Below are positions 15,071 through 23,367 of a stretch of DNA of 64,000 nt, in pieces. The position numbers and the translations under genes are program-made. The first letter of the stretch is position 1; each line of letters begins with the position of its first letter. Source of the stretch: Nocardioides limicola (GTDB lineage Bacteria; Actinomycetota; Actinomycetes; Propionibacteriales; Nocardioidaceae); contig NZ_JAERJA010000001.1 of assembly GCF_016827675.1 (NCBI RefSeq), forward strand, positions 709,402-773,401. Direction: 5' to 3'. A model generated the notes under the pieces. That model searched no databases. It saw only the letters and a program-made list of their open reading frames with translations, and had not been told where the DNA came from.

Positions 15071-16713
15071 CAGGCGTTCGCTCCTGCGTCGTCGAGGCGG
15101 ATGTTCTCGGCCAGCGCCATCTCCTTGGCCTTCGGGTACTGGGCCTTGCCGGTGGCGTTGCGGGGGATCTCGTCGACCAGGGTCAGCACCCGGGGCAGCT
15201 TGTAGCCGGACAGGTGGTCGCGCAGGAAGGTGCGCAGGTCCTCCAGTTCGACGGTCCCGCCCTCCTTGGGCTGCACCACCGCCGCGACGGTCTGGCCCCA
15301 CTTCTCGTCGGGCAGGCCGACCACCAGGCTGTCGTAGACACCCGGGTGCGCCTTGATGGCCATCTCCACCTCTTCGGGGTAGACCTTCTCGCCGCCGGTG
15401 TTGATGCAGTTGGAGCCGCGGCCCAGCAACGTCATCCGGTTGCCCTCCTCGAGCCGGGCGAAGTCACCGGGGATCGAGTAGCGGGTCCCGTCGATCTCCA
15501 CGAAGGTCTTCGCGGACTTCTCCGGGTCCTTGTAGTAGCCGACCGGCACGTTGCCACCGCGGGCGGTGCGGCCGATCTTGCCGACGTCGGTGGCCGGGTC
15601 GAGGATGGTGCCGTCGTCGCCGATCACCACCGTGCTGGGTCCGATCCCCACCACCGGGCCGTCGGTGCTCAGCGCGCTCTTGTCCTGCAGTCCGGTGCCC
15701 TGGAAGCCGGTCTCGGAGGAGCCGATCGAGTCGGTGAAGATCGCGTTCGGGAACTTCTCCATCCAGCGGGCCTTGAGCGACGGACTGAAGACCGCCGCAC
15801 TGCTGGCGATGGCGAACAGGGTCTGACCGCTGAAGTTGCCGGCCTCGAAGGCCTCGATCAGGGGACGGGCCATCGCGTCGCCGGTCATGAACATCATCTG
15901 GGCGCCGGTGGCGTCGATGATCTCCCAGGTGCGGACCGGGTCGAACTTGGGCTCGAGCACGGTGAGGTGGCCGGCGAAGAGGTGCATCAGCAGGCTGGCC
16001 TGGGCACCTCCGTGCATCAGCGGGCTCAGCGGGAAGGTGGTCATCCGGCCGTCCTGCTTGGCCTGCTCGGACTGGTCGAACTCACTGAGCGGCTCGCCGG
16101 TCATGAAGTCGATGCCGCCGCCGAGGACGCGCCAGAAGTCCTCGTGCCGCCACATCACGCCCTTGGGGAAGCCGGTGGTGCCGCCGGTGTAGATGATGTG
16201 CAGGTCGTCGGCGCTGCGGGCACCGAAGTCCCGCTCGCTGCTCTGACCGGCCATCGCGTCGGCGATCATCACCCCGCCGAAGGCGGAGATGTCGGAGGCG
16301 TCGTCGGGCTCCAAGGGATCGGGCAGCACCACGAAGGTCTTCAGCAGTTCGTGCTTGGGAGCGACCTCGGCGACCAGCGGGGCATAGGTGCGGTCGAGCA
16401 CCAGGCCCTTGAGGTCGGCGTTGTCGAAGATGTAGTCGAGCTCGCCGGCGACGTAGCGGTAGTTGACGTTGACCGCCACCGCCCGCACCTTGAGGATCGC
16501 CAGCAGAGCGATGACGTGCTCGATGCTGTTCTTGGCGTAGAGCCCCACATGGTCGCCGGCACCGATTCCCTGGGCCGTGAGGTGGTGGGCGAGCCGGTTG
16601 GCATCAGCCTCCAGTTCACCGTAGGAGATGTATCTCTCCCCCACCAGGAGCGCCCTGTTGTCGGGTGCTGCGTCGACTGCGTGCTCGAAGAGGTCAGCGA
16701 TGTTGAGAGCCAT
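15070..16713 (-). CDS. fadD19: Steroid-24/26-oyl-CoA ligase, FadD19-like
   Basis: 547 residues from ATG 16711-16713, chosen because the next in-frame Met upstream lies past the operator. The AMP-binding core [18 protein letters not shown] and the adenylation motifs ([29 protein letters not shown]) are intact. The sequence agrees with mycobacterial FadD19, including [11 protein letters not shown]. FadD19 converts the side-chain acid made by CYP125 to its CoA thioester and in Rhodococcus is needed for C24-branched sterols. As in mycobacteria, it is divergent from echA19 and shares a KstR-like operator. Confidence 0.92.
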   Translation of the reverse strand: MALNIADLFEHAVDAAPDNRALLVGERYISYGELEADANRLAHHLTAQGIGAGDHVGLYAKNSIEHVIALLAILKVRAVAVNVNYRYVAGELDYIFDNADLKGLVLDRTYAPLVAEVAPKHELLKTFVVLPDPLEPDDASDISAFGGVMIADAMAGQSSERDFGARSADDLHIIYTGGTTGFPKGVMWRHEDFWRVLGGGIDFMTGEPLSEFDQSEQAKQDGRMTTFPLSPLMHGGAQASLLMHLFAGHLTVLEPKFDPVRTWEIIDATGAQMMFMTGDAMARPLIEAFEAGNFSGQTLFAIASSAAVFSPSLKARWMEKFPNAIFTDSIGSSETGFQGTGLQDKSALSTDGPVVGIGPSTVVIGDDGTILDPATDVGKIGRTARGGNVPVGYYKDPEKSAKTFVEIDGTRYSIPGDFARLEEGNRMTLLGRGSNCINTGGEKVYPEEVEMAIKAHPGVYDSLVVGLPDEKWGQTVAAVVQPKEGGTVELEDLRTFLRDHLSGYKLPRVLTLVDEIPRNATGKAQYPKAKEMALAENIRLDDAGANA

Positions 16714-16723
16714 GTCACAGAAC

Positions 16724-16740
16724 ACTAGAACACGTTCTCG
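16724..16740. promoter_or_regulatory. KstR-like operator between fadD19 and echA19
   Basis: The site ACTAGAACACGTTCTCG contains the dyad AGAAC-N2-GTTCT of the KstR consensus. It lies 10 bp before the fadD19 start and 22 bp before the echA19 start. It is bracketed by a second inverted pair, AACACTAG at 16721-16728 and CTAGTGTT at 16748-16755. Confidence 0.85.
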
Positions 16741-16762
16741 TTTTCCGCTAGTGTTCGGACAC

Positions 16763-17557
16763 ATGAACTCTGCTGCGCCGCACTGTCTGGTCGAGTTGGT
16801 CGGTCACACCCTGGTGGTCACTCTGAACCGCCCGGAGGCCCGCAACGCGCTCTCCACCGAGATGCTGGAGATCATGAGTCAGGCCTGGGACCGGGCCAAC
16901 ACCGACCCCGAGGTACGCGTGGTGATCCTCACCGGCGCAGGCGGCGCCTTCTGCGCCGGCGCGGACCTGAAGGCGATGTCGGCGAAGCCACCGTCGGACT
17001 CCTTCGAGTCCGGCGAGTATGACCCCAGCGTGATCAAGTCACTGCTCAAGGGCTTCCGGCTCACCAAGCCGCTGATCGCAGCGGTGGAGGGGGCGGCGAT
17101 CGCCGGCGGCACCGAGATCCTCACCGCAACCGACATTCGGATCGCCGGCGAGTCCGCCCGGTTCGGCGTCTCCGAGGCCAAATGGGGCCTCTACCCGCTC
17201 GGCGGCTCGGTGGTCCGGCTGCCACGGCAGATCCCGTACACGGTGGCGATGGACCTGCTGCTCACCGGCCGGCACATCAGGGCCGCCGAGGCCAAGGAGC
17301 TCGGCCTGATCGGACACGTGGTCCCCGACGGCGAGGCCCTGGCCAAGGCCCACGAGATCGCGGACCTGATCGCCGCCAACGGGCCACTGTCGGTGCAGGC
17401 GATCATCAAGACCGTCCGCGACTCCGAGGGCCGCCACGAGGACGACTGCTGGATCGACGACGCCAAGGTCGGGGCGGCGGTCTTCTCCTCCGACGACGCC
17501 AAGATCGGACCGCGCGCCTTCGCCAACCGGGAGAAGCCGGAGTTCACCGGCCGCTGA
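16763..17557 (+). CDS. echA19: Steroid side-chain enoyl-CoA hydratase, EchA19-like
   Basis: 264 residues. Crotonase motifs are intact: CAGADLKAM near the oxyanion hole, [17 protein letters not shown], and [16 protein letters not shown] carrying the second glutamate. The sequence agrees strongly with mycobacterial EchA19, which hydrates 3-oxo-cholest-4,24-dien-26-oyl-CoA. Divergent partner of fadD19. Upstream ATGs fall inside fadD19 in the other strand, so ATG 16763 is the natural start. Confidence 0.92.
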   Translation: MNSAAPHCLVELVGHTLVVTLNRPEARNALSTEMLEIMSQAWDRANTDPEVRVVILTGAGGAFCAGADLKAMSAKPPSDSFESGEYDPSVIKSLLKGFRLTKPLIAAVEGAAIAGGTEILTATDIRIAGESARFGVSEAKWGLYPLGGSVVRLPRQIPYTVAMDLLLTGRHIRAAEAKELGLIGHVVPDGEALAKAHEIADLIAANGPLSVQAIIKTVRDSEGRHEDDCWIDDAKVGAAVFSSDDAKIGPRAFANREKPEFTGR

Positions 17558-17583
17558 CCGCCGCCACGGCGTACGCTCTGGGC

Positions 17584-18288
17584 GTGCTGTTCGAACTCGG
17601 GTTCCTGCTCGCCTCGGCGCTCTGCCTCGGGCTGGGAGTCGTGGCCATCGCCGTACCGATCGTGCTGCTGGTGCGCCACCAGTCGCAGGCAGCACGCCAG
17701 CGCCAGGCCCGACTCCAGGAGTTGGCTCACCATCTCGGCTGGCAGTGGGTCGAGAGCGACCGGGAGTGGCCGCGCCAGTTCCTCGGCCGACGCTTCCAGA
17801 CCGGCAGCGGCCGGGTCGCCCAGCACATCCTCACCGGCTGGTACCGCGAGCGTGCACTGATCGCCTTCGACTACCGCTACACCACCGGAAGCGGCAAGGA
17901 CCAGACGACGCACCGCCTCTCGGTCGTCGGCCTGGACACGGGCGTCTCCTTCCCGGCGCTGGAGGTGATGCCGGCCGGGCTACTCACCGACCTGGGCGCC
18001 CGACTCACCGGCCGGAGCCTGCAGTTCGAGTCCGAGGACTTCAACCGCGCCTTCACTGTCACCTGCCCCGACCGCAGGTTCGCCTCCGACGTCATCCACC
18101 CCACGATGATGAGCCTGCTGCTGCGCCTGCCCGACCGGTGCTTCCAGGTCGAGGGGCGCTGGCTGATGGCCGTCAACCAGGGTCAGCACGAGCCGCGCGA
18201 GGTGATCCGCCGGGCCGATGCCCTGACGTCGATCCTGGATGAGATCCCCGAGTTCGTCTGGCGGGCCTATCGGTCCGAGCTCCGCTGA
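17584..18288 (+). CDS. Membrane-anchored protein, first of a tandem pair before lemA
   Basis: 234 residues from GTG 17584, with one N-terminal transmembrane helix (LGFLLASALCLGLGVVAIAVPIVLL) followed by a basic stretch. The cytosolic domain has two conserved blocks shared with the next gene: ALEVMPAG and ESEDFNRAFTVTCPDRRFASDVIHP. The pair resembles DUF3137-type proteins, which often adjoin LemA. Function is unknown; a LemA-associated membrane module is the likeliest reading. The pair interrupts otherwise steroid-related genes. Confidence 0.7.
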   Translation: MLFELGFLLASALCLGLGVVAIAVPIVLLVRHQSQAARQRQARLQELAHHLGWQWVESDREWPRQFLGRRFQTGSGRVAQHILTGWYRERALIAFDYRYTTGSGKDQTTHRLSVVGLDTGVSFPALEVMPAGLLTDLGARLTGRSLQFESEDFNRAFTVTCPDRRFASDVIHPTMMSLLLRLPDRCFQVEGRWLMAVNQGQHEPREVIRRADALTSILDEIPEFVWRAYRSELR

Positions 18289-18312
18289 CCGGCTGCGCGT
18301 AATCTCGAGCCC

Positions 18313-18996
18313 GTGGATCAGAGCGTCTTCTTCGTCCTGGTGGTGGTGCTCGGCATCGTCGTTGCCGGGGCCGCCTTCTGGCTGAGTCAGCAACGTCATC
18401 AGGCCATGCAGGAGCTGGCCGACCGGCACGGCTGGCAACTGACCAGGCGGGACGACCGCTGGGGGCGGCAGTTCACCGGACGCCCCTTCGACCGGAGTCG
18501 CCGCAACCACACCAGGAACATCCTCAGCGGCCGGTTCCGGGACCGCCCGTTCACCGCCTTCGACTACACCTACGTGACCACCAGCGGCAGCGGGGAGAAC
18601 CGCTCCGAGCAGCACCATCACTTCTCGGTGGTCGGGCTCGGCACCGGGCTGAGGTTCCCCGCCTTGGAGGTGATGCCGGCCGGCTTCTTCAACCGGATCG
18701 GAGCCAAGGTCACCGGCCGGGACATCTCGTTCGAGTCCGAGGAGTTCAACCGGGCGTTCACCATCACCTGTCCGGACCGCAAGTTCGCCTCCGACGTGAT
18801 CCACCCGCGGTTGATGGAGAAGCTGATGCGGCACCGGGACCTCGACTTCCGGTTCGAGGGCACCTGGCTGATCGCCATCCATCACGGACGCCAGCATCCC
18901 GAGGACGTGATCGGCAGGGCCGAGGCCGTGGCGATGGTGTTGGATGAGATCCCGGAGTTCGTCTGGCGGGAGCGACAAGGGGGTGCGATCGGCTGA
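18313..18996 (+). CDS. Membrane-anchored protein, second of the tandem pair before lemA
   Basis: 227 residues from GTG 18313 (preceded by no strong RBS). The N-terminus is a single hydrophobic helix (FFVLVVVLGIVVAGAAFWL). The domain repeats the landmarks of the upstream gene, including PALEVMPAGFF, ESEEFNRAFTITCPDRKFASDVIHP and LDEIPEFVW, showing a clear tandem duplication with sequence drift. Its TGA overlaps the lemA ATG by one base. Substrate and role unknown. Confidence 0.72.
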   Translation: MDQSVFFVLVVVLGIVVAGAAFWLSQQRHQAMQELADRHGWQLTRRDDRWGRQFTGRPFDRSRRNHTRNILSGRFRDRPFTAFDYTYVTTSGSGENRSEQHHHFSVVGLGTGLRFPALEVMPAGFFNRIGAKVTGRDISFESEEFNRAFTITCPDRKFASDVIHPRLMEKLMRHRDLDFRFEGTWLIAIHHGRQHPEDVIGRAEAVAMVLDEIPEFVWRERQGGAIG

Positions 18997-19565
18997 TGGA
19001 AGCGTTGCTGACGCTACTGGCGATGATGGTGTTCGGCTGCCTGCTGGTCGTGCTGGTCACGGTCGTGGCGATGTACAACCGCTTCGTCCACCAGCGCACC
19101 CTGGTCGACGAGTCGTGGAGCCAGATCGACGTCGAGCTGCGCCGCCGGCACGATCTGATCCCCAACCTGGTCAAGGTCGTCCAGGCGTACGCCGACCACG
19201 AGCGCACCGTGCTCGCCTCCCTCGCCCAGGCGCGTGAGGCAGCCACCAGCCACCGAGGCGACACCCCGTCCGAGCGGGTCCCCTACGAGGCCGAGCTGGG
19301 CCGGTGCGTGCACTCGGTGCTGGCCCGCGCCGAGGCCTACCCGGAGCTGCAGGCCAGCCAGAACTTCCTCGACCTGCAACAGGAGCTCACCCTCACCGAG
19401 GACCGGATCGCCGCGGCCCGGCGCTTCTACAACGGCAATGTGCGGTCGCTCAACATCCGGGTCGGCACCGTCCCCAGCAATCTGGTCGCCCAGGCCTTCG
19501 GGTTCACCCGTCGGGACTTCTTCGAGCTCACCGACCCGGCCGCACGCCACTCCCCCACGCTCTGA
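18996..19565 (+). CDS. lemA: LemA family protein
   Basis: 189 residues. An N-terminal helix (LLTLLAMMVFGCLLVVLVTVVAMYNR) anchors it, and the rest is the LemA helical domain: VDESWSQIDVELRRRHDLIPNLVKVV, the strongest signature, plus RIAAARRFYNGNVRSLN and FPS-like RVGTVPSNLVA. LemA proteins are conserved membrane-associated proteins of uncertain function. It completes the three-gene cluster with two paralogous membrane proteins, overlapping the preceding stop codon by one base. Confidence 0.92.
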   Translation: MEALLTLLAMMVFGCLLVVLVTVVAMYNRFVHQRTLVDESWSQIDVELRRRHDLIPNLVKVVQAYADHERTVLASLAQAREAATSHRGDTPSERVPYEAELGRCVHSVLARAEAYPELQASQNFLDLQQELTLTEDRIAAARRFYNGNVRSLNIRVGTVPSNLVAQAFGFTRRDFFELTDPAARHSPTL

Positions 19566-19601
19566 GCGGCCCCCGCTCCGACCGACCCACGCTTCGAACG
19601 G

Positions 19602-21191
19602 CTAGCCCACCGAGCGGGTCCGGTCGCCCCAGAACTGGGCCCGGAGCGCCTTCTTGTCCGGCTTGCCCAGCGCGGTGAGCGGGATCGAGTCGACCGGCAG
19701 GACCTGCTTGGGTGCCTGCACCGATCCCTTCTTCTCCTTGACCAGATCGGCGATCTCGGCGGCCAGCGCGTCGTCGTACTCGTGCCCCTCGCGGAGCACC
19801 ACCAGCGCGGTGACGGCTTCACCCCACCGTTCGTCCGGGGTGCCGATCACTGCCACCTGGGCGACCGCCGGGTGAGTGCCGATGACATCCTCGACCTCGC
19901 GCGGGAACACGTTGAAGCCGCCGGTGACGATCATGTCCTTGGTCCGGTCGACGATGTACCAGTAGCCGTCCGCGTCCTCACGGGCCACGTCCCCGGTGCG
20001 CAGCCAGCCGTCGCGGAACGTCTCCGCGGTCGCCTCGGGCAGGTTCCAGTAGCCCCCGGCCAGCAACGGCCCCGCGACACAGATCTCGCCGGGCTCGCCG
20101 GCGGGCACCTCGTTGCCGTCGGCGTCGAGCAGCGCGGTGCGCAGGAACGCCGACGGGCGGCCGCAGGAGGACAGTCGCTCGGGGTGTGCCAGGTCGTGGT
20201 CGGCGCGGCCGAGGTAACTGATCACCATCGGCGCCTCGGACTGTCCGTAGTACTGCGCGAAGATCGGCCCGAACCGTTCGATCGCCTCGGCCAGCCTGGT
20301 CGGGTTGATCGGCGCCGCGCCGTAGTAGACGGTCTCCAGTGAGGACAGGTCCCGGGTGTGCGAGTCCGGGTGGTCCAGCAGGGCGTAGAGCATCGACGGC
20401 ACCAGCATGGTCGCGGTGATCCGCTGCTCCTCGATGGTGCGCAGCACCTCGGCGGGGTCGAACTTCGAGAGCACCACCAGCGAGCCGCCCTGGACCACCA
20501 CCGGCACGAAGAACGCCGCGCCGGCGTGCGACAGCGGGGTACACATCAGGAACTTCGGCTGGGTGGGCCACTCCCACTCGGCGAGTTGCACCTGGGTCAT
20601 CGTGTTCATCGTCTCGGCGGTGCCGATGACGCCCTTGGGCTTGCCGGTGGTGCCGCCGGTGTAGGCGATGGAGACCACGTGGTCGGGCGCCAGCAGTCGG
20701 GCCCGCAGTGGCACCTCGGGGTACGTCGCGGCCAGCGCCACCAGGTCAGTGCCGGTCTCGGCGAGCGTGTCCGGCACCGGACCGATGGTGAGCACCCGCT
20801 TGAGACCGTCGCAGCGTTCCAGCAGTTCGACGGCCCGGCCCGCGAAGACCGGGTCGACGATCAGGGTGTCGATGCCGGCGTCATTGATCACGTAGGCGTG
20901 GTCGTCGGCCGAGCCGAGCGGATGCAGGGCGGTCCGCCGGAACCCCTGGGTCTGGCCGGCGCCGAGGATGTAGAGCACCTCGGGGCGGTTCAGCGCCAGC
21001 AGCGCCGACGGGGTGCCGCCGAGTCCGTCGAAGGCCTGGACGTACTGGCTGATCCGGGTGGCGACGTCCCCACCTGTCAGCGTCACCGGCCCGCTGGGCG
21101 TATCGATCGAGATGACCGGGTCGTCGTGGTGGCGGCGCAAGGCCGCCACCATCAGATGGCCGTTGTGGGTTCCCCAGCGCAGTGTGTCCAT
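19602..21191 (-). CDS. fadD8: Acyl-CoA ligase, FadD8-like
   Basis: 529 residues. The AMP-binding motif YTGGTTGKPKGVIGTAE and C-terminal VDRTKDMIVTGGFNVFPREVED identify the ANL superfamily. It agrees over most of its length with mycobacterial FadD8, including ALHPLGSADDHAYVINDAGI and the end KPDKKALRAQFW. Mycobacterial FadD8 has not been assigned a firm steroid substrate. The KstR-like operator ending 10 bp before its ATG makes a sterol role likely here. Confidence 0.88.
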   Translation of the reverse strand: MDTLRWGTHNGHLMVAALRRHHDDPVISIDTPSGPVTLTGGDVATRISQYVQAFDGLGGTPSALLALNRPEVLYILGAGQTQGFRRTALHPLGSADDHAYVINDAGIDTLIVDPVFAGRAVELLERCDGLKRVLTIGPVPDTLAETGTDLVALAATYPEVPLRARLLAPDHVVSIAYTGGTTGKPKGVIGTAETMNTMTQVQLAEWEWPTQPKFLMCTPLSHAGAAFFVPVVVQGGSLVVLSKFDPAEVLRTIEEQRITATMLVPSMLYALLDHPDSHTRDLSSLETVYYGAAPINPTRLAEAIERFGPIFAQYYGQSEAPMVISYLGRADHDLAHPERLSSCGRPSAFLRTALLDADGNEVPAGEPGEICVAGPLLAGGYWNLPEATAETFRDGWLRTGDVAREDADGYWYIVDRTKDMIVTGGFNVFPREVEDVIGTHPAVAQVAVIGTPDERWGEAVTALVVLREGHEYDDALAAEIADLVKEKKGSVQAPKQVLPVDSIPLTALGKPDKKALRAQFWGDRTRSVG

Positions 21192-21200
21192 GCCCCGATA

Positions 21201-21216
21201 CTAGAACGTGTTCTAT
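21201..21216. promoter_or_regulatory. KstR-like operator of fadD8
   Basis: TAGAACGTGTTCTA (21202-21215) is a perfect 6-bp-arm palindrome fitting TAGAAC-N2-GTTCTA. It lies only 11 bp from the fadD8 ATG, so a repressor would block the start region itself. Confidence 0.85.
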
Positions 21217-21231
21217 GTGCGAGGGAACCCC

Positions 21232-21290
21232 CTGCTCAAGCCGCACCCCTGCTCAACCCGCACCCCTGCTCAACCCGCACCCCTGCTCAG
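21232..21290. repeat. 17-bp tandem array between fadD8 and the F420-type oxidoreductase
   Basis: Three full copies and a partial fourth copy of a 17-bp unit (CTGCTCAACCCGCACCC) fill the spacer and run into the stop codon (21287-21289) of the minus-strand oxidoreductase. On that strand each unit begins TGAGCAGGGG, so the array reiterates the stop codon; because 17 is not a multiple of three, it stops all three frames. Confidence 0.9.
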
Positions 21291-22333
21291 GCGAGCAGCT
21301 CGGCCACCTGCCTGACCTCGTCCGCGCCCCGACAGCTCAGCAGCAACGTGGTCACCCCGGTCGCCTCCCACTCGGCCACCCGCTCCTTGACATAGCCGGC
21401 GTCGCCGATGATGTGCATGTCGGTGACCAGCTCGTCGGGGATCAGCCCGGTCGCCTTCTCCTTCTCCCCGGCGAGGTAGAGCTCCTGCACCTGCGCCGCC
21501 AGATCGGCGTACCCCATCCGCTCGAAGACCTGCTTGTGGAAGTTCTGGTCCTTCGCACCCATCCCGCCCATGTAGAGGGACACGAAGGGCTTCATCGCGT
21601 CGATCACCGCCTGCCGGGCCGGACCGTTGTCCTCGGTGATCTGCAGGTGGCAGGTCGCGGCGATCTCGAAGTCCGCGCGTGTACGACGCGCTCCCGGACG
21701 CGCGAAACCCTCGTCCAGCCAGGGCTGGTACATGCCGGCGCTGGTCGGGGTGTAGAAGATCGGGATCCAGCCGTCGGCGATCTCGGCCGTCTGTGCGACG
21801 TTCTTGGGCCCCTCGGCGCCGAGCCAGATCGGCACGTCGGCCCGGAGCGGGTGCACGATCGGCTTCAGCGGCTTGCCCAGGCCCACCGCGCCCGGCCCGG
21901 CGTACGGGAGCGGGTGGTGCGGCCCGTCGTTGGTGACCGGCGCCTCGCGGGCGAGCACCTGGCGGATGATCGAGACCACCTCACGGGTGCGGGCCAGCGG
22001 CTTCGAGAAGGGTTGGCCGTACCACCCCTCCACCACCTGCGGGCCGCTCACGCCCATGCCCAGGATCACCCGTCCCCCACTGAGGTGGTCGAGGGTCAAC
22101 GTGTGCATCGCGATCGAGGTCGGTGTCCGGCCGGACATCTGCACGATCGAGGTACCGAGCCGGACCCGGGAGGTCTCCCGTCCCCACCAGGCCAACGGGG
22201 TGAAGGCGTCGGAGCCCCACGCTTCGGCGGTGAAGATCGCGTCGAAGCCACTCGCCTCGGCCGCGGCGACCAGTTCCCCTACGCCGGCAGGGGGCTGCGC
22301 ACCCCAATATCCCAACTGCAGACCCAACTTCAT
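21287..22333 (-). CDS. F420-dependent LLM-class oxidoreductase, Rv3520c-like
   Basis: 348 residues. The bacterial luciferase-like fold is clear: MKLGLQLGYWGAQPP, TAEAWGSDAFTPLAWW and GRVILGMGVSGPQVVEGWYG. In mycobacteria the Rv3520c gene is part of the KstR regulon and likewise divergent from a DUF35/ltp operon. The likely cofactor is F420 (or FMN) and the reaction is probably reduction or oxidation of a sterol side-chain intermediate; the precise substrate is unknown. A KstR-like operator lies just upstream of its ATG, and its 3' end is embedded in the 17-bp stop-codon repeat. Confidence 0.85.
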   Translation of the reverse strand: MKLGLQLGYWGAQPPAGVGELVAAAEASGFDAIFTAEAWGSDAFTPLAWWGRETSRVRLGTSIVQMSGRTPTSIAMHTLTLDHLSGGRVILGMGVSGPQVVEGWYGQPFSKPLARTREVVSIIRQVLAREAPVTNDGPHHPLPYAGPGAVGLGKPLKPIVHPLRADVPIWLGAEGPKNVAQTAEIADGWIPIFYTPTSAGMYQPWLDEGFARPGARRTRADFEIAATCHLQITEDNGPARQAVIDAMKPFVSLYMGGMGAKDQNFHKQVFERMGYADLAAQVQELYLAGEKEKATGLIPDELVTDMHIIGDAGYVKERVAEWEATGVTTLLLSCRGADEVRQVAELLA

Positions 22334-22367
22334 GCTGTCTCCTCGCGTCGATACCCTTGTGTAGCAC

Positions 22368-22386
22368 ACTAGAACATGTTTCAATT
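22368..22386. promoter_or_regulatory. KstR-like operator between the LLM oxidoreductase and DUF35 genes
   Basis: ACTAGAACATGTTTCAAT matches AGAAC-N2-GTTNC in the divergent 60-bp spacer. The right arm is less perfect than the left. It is 8 bp from the DUF35 gene's ATG. Confidence 0.8.
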
Positions 22387-22393
22387 CTGAGCC

Positions 22394-23356
22394 ATGACGT
22401 CCCCACTGACTGCGCCCATGCGGGTGTCCTTCGACTACACCCGGTCGGTCGGCCCCGTGCTGTCGAAGTTTCTCACCGGACTGCGTGATCAGCGCCTGAT
22501 CGGCGGCCGCCTGGCCGACGGCCGGGTGGCGGTCCCCCCGCCCGAGTACGACCCGCAGACGCACCTCGCACTCACCGAATTCGTCGAGGTCGGCCAGACC
22601 GGCACGGTGGTCACCTGGTCCTGGGTCTCCGAGCCGGTGCCCGGGCAGCCGCTGGACCGTCCCTTCGCTTATGCGCTGGTCCTGTTCGACGGCTCCGACA
22701 CCCCGATGCTGCACGCCCTGGACGTGCCGTCGGCCGACGCGGTCCGCACCGGCATGCGGGTCCGGGTGCGCTGGGCAGAGGAGCGCAGCGGCGTGATCAC
22801 CGACATCGCCTGCCTCGAGCCGGCCGACGCCGACGCCGACGTCGCCGCCCAGGCCCCGGCGACAGGGGACGGCGAGGCCGTCACCGGCATCATCACCCCG
22901 GTCGACCTGCACTACACCTACGCCGCCTCCAGCGAGGAGTCGACGTTCTTCCGCGGGCTGGCCGAGGGCCGGCTGATCGGGCAGCGCTGCCCCACCTGCC
23001 ACAAGGTCTACGTGCCGCCGCGCGGCGCCTGCCCCGTGGACGGCGTCGCCACCATCGAGGACGTGGAGTTGCCGCACACCGGCACCGTGACCACCTTCTG
23101 CATCGTCAACGTGCCGTTCCTCGGCCAGCGCATCGACCCGCCGTACGTCTCGGCGTACGTCCTGCTCGACGGCGCGGACATCGCCATCCAGCACCTGATC
23201 CTGGACATTCCCGCCGACGAGGTGCGGATGGGCATGCGGGTCGAGGCGGTCTGGCGCCCCCGCGAGGAGTGGGGCACCACGATCGAGAACATCAACGGAT
23301 TCCGACCCACGGGTGAGCCCGACGCCGACTTCGCGTCCTTCGCCCAACACCTGTGA
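22394..23356 (+). CDS. Tandem DUF35 OB-fold protein, Rv3521-like
   Basis: 320 residues made of two DUF35/OB-fold halves, about 1-160 and 170-320. The second carries a zinc-ribbon-like knuckle (C199, C202, C213) but the usual fourth cysteine position reads CPVD. The first has the aligned region GLRDQRLIGGRLADGR with no cysteines, so it is a degenerate copy. DUF35 proteins partner SCP2-type thiolases or Ltp aldolases, shaping the acyl-CoA site, as in Ltp2-ChsH2. Here it directly precedes the two Ltp genes. Confidence 0.85.
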   Translation: MTSPLTAPMRVSFDYTRSVGPVLSKFLTGLRDQRLIGGRLADGRVAVPPPEYDPQTHLALTEFVEVGQTGTVVTWSWVSEPVPGQPLDRPFAYALVLFDGSDTPMLHALDVPSADAVRTGMRVRVRWAEERSGVITDIACLEPADADADVAAQAPATGDGEAVTGIITPVDLHYTYAASSEESTFFRGLAEGRLIGQRCPTCHKVYVPPRGACPVDGVATIEDVELPHTGTVTTFCIVNVPFLGQRIDPPYVSAYVLLDGADIAIQHLILDIPADEVRMGMRVEAVWRPREEWGTTIENINGFRPTGEPDADFASFAQHL

Positions 23357-23367
23357 GAGGAGGCGTT

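Noticed and set aside
16711..16764. Extended N-terminus of fadD19 starting at ATG 16764
   Set aside because: It would begin inside the operator and add 17 residues not seen in the family; ATG 16713 is a better match to FadD19.
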